13,171 bases of DNA from Actinomortierella ambigua (taxonomy: Eukaryota; Mortierellomycota; Mortierellomycetes; Mortierellales; Mortierellaceae): positions 1 through 13,171 of the forward strand of contig JAAAJB010000777.1 of NCBI GenBank assembly GCA_016098155.1, given 5' to 3'. The translations under genes were made by a program, and so were the position numbers. Shown piece by piece: positions 8,527 to 13,171 of this stretch (its first letter is position 1; each line of letters opens with the position of its first letter). The notes under the pieces are model-generated. The model was not told where the DNA came from. It did no database searches and saw nothing but the letters and a program-made list of their open reading frames with translations.

Positions 8527-9277
8527 AGCAGTAGAGTGAATGAGAGACAGGCATGGCACAGCATGCAGCAGAAGAGTTCAGACTCTGTGGCCCTCCTACT
8601 CTCCCTGCACAAACAAAGTTTGTTCTCCACATTATTTCATTTCTCGTCCTCATCAGACGCGCCAAATGCTGCCTAACCTCTTTGCTCTCTACCTCACTAT
8701 CACGTTCTTACTCTTTCCTATCATACTCACTCTCTCTCTCTCTCTCTCACTCTCGCGGCTCATCGTGCGTCTTGATCAGTGCGGACCGAGAAAATTAGTA
8801 CGCGTTGGCGGATAGTGCAACTATAAGTCAGGAGACAGGGTCATATAAGGGGAAGCATACCCATGCGTAATGCAGTTATGGAGGTCTCCAACCAATCCAT
8901 CACATTTTGGATGGCTGTGTTGGAGAGATCGGCTTATGAGGCAGAGCATTCTTTGGCTATCTTCGCGCTAGGCGTTAGACTACGAAAAGTTGAGAAATGT
9001 AGGAATGCGATTTTTTTTGTCCCTGGCTTTCTTACAATGTCCTCAGAGTGCACAATCGAGTTGATGAATGTGATGCTAACGAAGCGATTAGATTGCGATC
9101 CACATGCAAGGGCTGAGAGGAGGGGACAGAATGGGTGCGATTATAGCGCACTTGTGGCTATTTTGCGGTGCCTATGTATGCCACGATCTCTGTGATGCTC
9201 CCGCAGTGTTTTCTTCGCAGAGTTTATGTCGTAATAGAATAACAAATGAGCCATTATTCTCTGGTCGACACGACTTG
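8527..9277. other. Spacer without a recognisable gene
   Basis: It holds a (CT)n run at 8730-8748 and T runs. A 110-codon plus-strand ORF at 8863-9195 has no recognisable domain and contains a T8 run, so I do not call it. The right end is presumably the 3'UTR of copy D; an AATAAT on the minus strand near 9256 could serve in polyadenylation. Confidence 0.45.
8730..8748. repeat. CT dinucleotide microsatellite
   Basis: About 9.5 CT units without interruption. It lies upstream of the copy C leader, outside the block shared with copy B. Confidence 0.8.
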
Positions 9278-11083
9278 TTATGCATTTCCCCGCTCGGATG
9301 CCTTGCGGTACGTGGCCGTGGATGAAACGTCTCTCTGGTCGACGCCTTGACCTTGTGCATGCATGGATTGGAGATACGCCGCCGCCCTGACGTCCCCACG
9401 GGTAGCAGCTTTCCGAAGCCAAAAGGCCGCCTCTGTGTTGTCACGCGGAACGCCATGGCCATTGAAATAGGTCACGCCTAGGGTTGTCTGGGCCTCCACA
9501 TAGTCTTGACTGGCCGCTTTTTGATACCAGTCAATTGCCACGGCATGGTCCTGGTGATTGCCCGCGCCTTGGTAATGTCGACCAAGAAGGTATTGTGCTC
9601 TTGCGTGGCCCAGGTCGGCGGCCTTTAGGAACCAGGCCATAGCTTCGTCTTGGTTTTGCTGGCGCTCGTATATGGTGCCAAGGTAGACATGGGCCTCGGG
9701 ATCGCCTTGCTCGGCCGCCTTGCCAAGCCATAAAGCTACTTCCTCCAGGGTCAGATCAGAGCAATCACAGCGTTCGTCAAAGTACATTGCGCCAAAGGAT
9801 GTCTGGCTCTCCCGATAGTCCTGTTTAGCCGCCCGTCGATACCATGAGACGGCCGCGACAAGGTCTTGCTGAACACCACGGCCATACTGGTACATAGTGC
9901 CCAGACGGTGTTGTCCTTCCACGCTTTCCCCTTCGGCTGCCTTGCGATACCACTCAAAGGCCTTGTCAAAGCTCTGCTCCACCATCGTGCCTTCCTCGTA
10001 GATGCGTCCGAGCTCGACTTGGGCGGCGGTGTTTCCATCATCCGCTAGTCTCAAAAGCCGAGAAAGTTCCTCCTCCTCATGGGGCGGTATGTGTTCTTGG
10101 CCGTTAGGCGGTGGCGCGCCGTCCGTCTCTCCTGGTTCATCGTCGGCCAAGTTGAGCGCTTGGAAATTCTGGGAGAACGAAAAGGAGAGGAATTGGGCTT
10201 TTGCGTCTTCCTCTTCTTCACGGCTCTTTGCTTCCGTCAATTCTTGGCCCATAAGCAAGATCACGTCGCTGGCCTCCGGTCGCTTGTTATAGTCTGGATC
10301 CCAGCACTTTTCAGTGCATTCGCGAAACTCGACCGGTACTCCTTCTGGCATCTCCTCCTGTGTGCCGGTCTTGATCAAGTCCATGAGCTCGAAAAAATTG
10401 AGTTCTTCCCCGAAGGGCTGCTTGCGATTGGCGGCCATGGCCCATAGGATCATGCCGAGCGAGTACACGTCCGACTTTGTCGTGTATTGTGGGGGCGATC
10501 GAAAGATCTCGGGGGCCGACCATCGCGCGGTGCCCTTGAAATCACCTGTCGTGGAGAGGTTCATCGAGTGGGTCCTGGCCAGTCCAAAATCACATAACTT
10601 GACCTGCCAGTGCAGGGTCAGGAGCACGTTCTCCGGCTTGAGATCACGGTGGATGATTTTGCAGCTGTGAATGTACTCCAGTCCACGCGCAATCTCATGT
10701 CCGATCCGTCGTCTCATAGGCCAGTCGGTCAGCTTGTTTTTGCCGATGGCATCGGCGAGCGTGCCATTTTCCGCCAGGTCCATGATGAGATATATCTGGC
10801 CATTGTGTACCCGTTGTTGGTAGAATTGAATGATATGGCGATGGCGCAGACTTCCCAGGCATTCAATCTCACGCTGAATTTGCCTTATCTCGGCTCTGGT
10901 GAGAAGAAAAGACTTTGCCGCGCATGGTTGGCCATTCAACATAGCGCGATAGACGGTGCCAAAGCCTCCCCGGCCTATGTAAGAGGAAAGAGAAAACGAG
11001 TCTGGCTGCAATTTTTTTAGAGTCTACAAAAGCTTTGTTTATTCCGATACCTGTACACGTCCACAACTGTCGAGCCCTACCAT
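9278..11083 (-). CDS. Protein kinase with about seven Sel1 repeats, copy D (divergent)
   Basis: The predicted protein is 576 aa, from exon 1 (ATG, 11081-11083) and exon 2 (11005-9278). A naive ORF call begins at TTG (11009-11011), which is in fact part of the intron acceptor TTGCAG. Kinase domain at about residues 6-253: IGRGGFGTV loop (11-19), Lys32, alpha-C Glu47, HRDLKPENV (120-128), DFG (140-142), RWSAPE ending at 167, SDVYSLG and CW.PDYNKRP. An acidic, proline-containing linker (about 255-322, EEEED and PPPNGQ stretches) leads to about seven Sel1 repeats (325-576), some degenerate (DERCDCSDLTLEE). It lacks the serine-rich activation-loop insert of copies B and C and is clearly an older paralogue, with visibly different codon use. 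It is probably an active cytosolic kinase with a shorter scaffold tail. Neighbours on the same strand are the MFS gene upstream and copy C downstream. Confidence 0.87.
11006..11080 (-). other. Intron directly after the start codon, copy D
   Basis: A 75-nt intron with donor GTAGGG abutting the ATG, CTCTAAA as a branch-like site and acceptor TTGCAG, giving M|PDSFSLSSYIG. Retention gives an in-frame stop after 14 codons. The intron sequence itself is unrelated to those of copies A-C; only position and phase are shared. Confidence 0.75.
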
Positions 11084-11258
11084 GATTCTTCGTAGACAGA
11101 AAAAACAAGGCAATCTCGTAGCAAGCAATGAGTTCAATGAGATGAACTTGATGGAGCGAAGGAATTTAATTGAGACAGAGGGGGGGAAGAGGGGCTTATT
11201 ATACTCTTGTACCACGTTGCTTTCCTCGGCTTCCTCCGGTTACATGCAGACTCGACAG

Positions 11259-11272
11259 CTCTCTCTCTCTCT
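11259..11272. repeat. CT dinucleotide microsatellite
   Basis: Seven uninterrupted CT units in the copy D upstream region. Confidence 0.8.
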
Positions 11273-11415
11273 TTCGTAGTCTCTCCAAAATACATTTCAG
11301 TTTTTGAGTGGGATGTTATTATTATTGTAGTAAAAAATGCAAATGCTGTAATATGCTGTAGTTGTATATGTAGATATGGTTGTGGATGTGGTAGTAGCAA
11401 AGAAGGCAAAAGGTC

Positions 11416-11440
11416 TTTCCTTTCCTTTCCTTTCCTTTCC
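11416..11440. repeat. TTTCC pentanucleotide microsatellite
   Basis: Five perfect TTTCC units followed by C and T8, beginning 8 bases past the MFS stop codon. In the MFS transcript this reads as an AAAGG purine repeat at the start of the 3'UTR. Confidence 0.85.
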
Positions 11441-11447
11441 CTTTTTT

Positions 11448-13047
11448 TTACAAACCCATCTTCTCGATGGCCTCCGCACGCCACCTAGCGCCCTTGAACT
11501 TGACGAGGATGAACAACGCCATACAAAAGATGTTCAAGGCCGCCAAGATAATGCCATACCATCCATAACTCGTATTATCAACAATGGTCTCGACCAGCAA
11601 CGAAAAGACACAAGCCATGATCATGCGCAACAAATTGGCAGCGGCCGTAGCCGTCGATCCCTGTCCAGGGATAGCATTGACGAGATAGGCCGAGCCGGCC
11701 GACAAGACCTGGGACATGCCAAAGTTGTACAGACCAAAGCCGGCGATCGGGGCTGCCAGCGACAGGTGCTTCTCGGCACTCCAGCCATAGAGCAGCGAGC
11801 CAAAAGGGACGATGATAAAGGCAGCGAACCAGATATTGGGCGACAGACGATCCTCGAGCACCATCTCGCCGCCACGCTTCTTCTTGCCCCGCATCAAACC
11901 CATGTCGGACAACTTGCCGCCCAACACAGCACCGAGCACCGACCCCACGCCAGCAGCGATGTAGGTTGCGCCCGTCTCAGACTCGTTCAGGTTGTATTTT
12001 TCGTTGAACAGCACTGGAGAGATTGTTTCGACTATTTTGTTTGTCAAGCAAAGCAAGGAAATAGAACGTTAAAACAATTAGCATAGGTGTAGAGAAAAAA
12101 TAGGGAATGCGGGTGAAATTAAAAGGCAACGCTCCAAGAAAGAGACAAGTCAGAGAGAGACACTTACGAGAGAACATGAGCGCAAAGATAATGCCTGTCT
12201 CGAGAGAGGTGAGGAAGATGACTGGGTAGCGGAGTAAGATGATGGCGGTGAACGGGTTGGGCCACTTGCGCTTCGAGGCTGCTGTCTCTGAAACGATCTG
12301 TTGCTCCTTCTCGTCCATTTCCACAATGCTGTCCTTGGGCTCTTCACGATACGTCTCAGGGAGTATGAAGAAGATCTCAATCAGGACTATGGCCGACAGG
12401 ATGGCCATGAAGAAAAATGTCCACTTCCAGCCAAAGGCCTGCGCCAGTGCGCCTCCGACAGGTGGGCCCTGAGAAGGTTAAAGAATAAGACAAGACTGAG
12501 TGTTAGAGAGGACAGTGAGAATTAAATAATGCAGTGGTGGTATCAGAGATAGACCGAGGGGAGCTTACCAGGACAGGACCCAGGAACTGGCCCAAAAACA
12601 TCAGACCCATCGCAGTTCCTTGCTCAGTGGGGATCTAATTGGGAGAGTGAGTAAACACATGCCAAAAAAAAAAGTGTCAATATTGCTTTTTCACGAGGTC
12701 CACAGCCGATAAAATGTATGTATATGTATACGTGTATGTGAATGACTTACATAGATATCGGCGACTGAAGCAGCGCCCAAGATGGAGCCTCCAGACGAGC
12801 CAACAGACTGGAAGCATCGAGCGACAATCAAGGTGCTAGCGCTCGTGGCAAAACCACCTCCAATCGAGGCTGCGCAAAAGATGGCAACAGAGGCAAGGTA
12901 CAGGATGCGACGAATCTTGTAGCCATCGCTCAAGGTGGCCCAAAAAAGGGGGGCAATACCCATGGCGAGGATGAAGAGCGAGACCGAGGCATTGATGGCC
13001 GTCTGAGAGGCGTTGAGGTCCTTGCTGATCTGGACAAGAGAGGGGAA
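11448..13047 (-). CDS. MFS transporter, DHA1 drug:H+ antiporter type, 3' part (5' end off right edge)
   Basis: Four exons are visible: 13047-12751, 12634-12569, 12468-12168 and 12031-11448, joined by introns of 116 nt (12635-12750), 100 nt (12469-12568) and 136 nt (12032-12167) with GTAAGT/GTAAGC donors and YAG acceptors. Joined in frame they give 415 residues ending at a TAA. Visible features in order are PSLVQISKDLNAS after the missing TM1, motif A-like LSDGYKIRR between TM2 and TM3, RCFQSVGSSGGS (TM4), motif C-like GPVLGPPVGGALAQAFGWKW (TM5), PETYREE ending TM6, a charged central loop, YNLNESETG, GGKLSD, PGQGSTATAAANLLR and a basic C-terminal tail. This order matches fungal plasma-membrane 12-TM DHA1 exporters of the Aqr1/Qdr type; the substrate cannot be told. 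An acceptor CTGCAG at 13048-13053 shows the 5' exon(s) lie beyond the window. The ATG at 13102-13104 is inside the intron and would give a transporter without TM1. Confidence 0.88.
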
Positions 13048-13171
13048 CTGCAGAGGTGGGTGGTGGGCCACATCATAGTGAAGGAGGGAGCATGTGGTGG
13101 ACAAGTTGGGAGAGAGTGGTGGTGTGGCGTGGTTGGGAGATGGGAAAAATATAAGATTACAAAAAAAAAAA
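13048..13171 (-). other. 3' part of an MFS intron, truncated by the window edge
   Basis: A pyrimidine-rich stretch (CCAACTTG as possible branch site, then CCACCTCTGCAG) precedes the exon at 13047. The donor is not in the window. The window ends in an A11 run, which is T11 within the intron. Confidence 0.55.

Larger units (their letters stand above)
11084..11447 (-). other. Spacer: copy D promoter and MFS 3' end
   Basis: No gene is seen. It contains (CT)7 at 11259-11272, a minus-strand AATAATAATAA near 11315-11326 that could be the MFS polyadenylation region, and (TTTCC)5 at 11416-11440 just after the MFS stop. No copy of the AGCATGTCA or ATTGATTTC blocks of the other kinase promoters was found here. 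Confidence 0.45.

Noticed and set aside
8863..9195. 110-codon plus-strand ORF between copies C and D
   Set aside because: A TATA-like ATATAAG lies nearby, but the protein has no recognisable features and includes a homopolymer-encoded segment; support is too weak to call.
699..11083. CRISPR-like or satellite array suggested by the many similar about 108-bp units
   Set aside because: The periodicity is the 36-residue Sel1 repeat at protein level within open reading frames; the DNA units are diverged and no spacer structure exists.
11376..12086. 236-codon plus-strand ORF over the last MFS exon
   Set aside because: It is the antisense of a clear transporter exon and also reads through the TTTCC microsatellite; low-complexity charged product.
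12691..13104. Starting the MFS protein at the ATG at 13104
   Set aside because: The 19 codons before FPSLVQISKDL lie in a pyrimidine-rich acceptor region, and the result would lack the first transmembrane helix.

Overview
The window looks like nuclear DNA from an early-diverging fungus. The evidence is short spliceosomal introns (75-136 nt, GTATGT/GTAAGT-type donors, YAG acceptors, CTAAC-like branch sites), moderate GC, compact spacing and several protein kinases fused to Sel1 repeats. Expanded kinase/Sel1 families are known from Mortierellomycotina and Glomeromycotina. The base composition fits a Mortierella-like genome better than the AT-rich Glomeromycotina, but this placement is inference and no marker gene is present.

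Layout, left to right: (1) 1-272, minus strand, the 5' end of a kinase-Sel1 gene (copy A) that runs off the left edge. (2) 699-3582, minus, complete kinase-Sel1 gene (copy B, 933 aa predicted). (3) About 1.2 kb of spacer, holding the copy B promoter, a small inverted repeat, a period-10 repeat with G-quadruplex potential, and the TATA box and 5'UTR intron of the next gene. (4) 4807-5079, plus, an unrecognised 90-aa protein. (5) 5498-8380, minus, complete kinase-Sel1 gene (copy C, also 933 aa), collinear with copy B. (6) About 0.9 kb of spacer with the copy C promoter. (7) 9278-11083, minus, a more divergent, shorter kinase-Sel1 gene (copy D, 576 aa). (8) 11448 to the right edge, minus, the 3' part of a five-or-more-exon MFS (DHA1-type) transporter.

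The main observation concerns gene structure. None of the four kinase genes has a usable in-frame ATG ahead of its glycine-rich loop in the main exon. Each has, 75-88 nt upstream, an ATG followed immediately by a 5' splice site (ATG|GTATCT, ATG|GTATGT, ATG|GTATGT, ATG|GTAGGG), and each main exon opens at a YAG acceptor in the matching phase 0. The best model is that all four kinases share an intron directly after the start codon, so the first coding exon is only three nucleotides long. In copies B and C the start codon/donor region can also fold into a perfect or near-perfect hairpin. A simple ORF call would miss the N-lobe (glycine loop, beta-3 lysine and alpha-C glutamate) of copies A-C and would start copy D at a TTG.

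Copies A, B and C form a head-to-tail tandem family with shared promoter blocks and patchwork identity that suggests gene conversion. The kinases probably act as cytosolic signalling proteins, with the Sel1 solenoid as a partner-binding scaffold. No partner or pathway is visible in the window, and the MFS gene shows no functional link to them.
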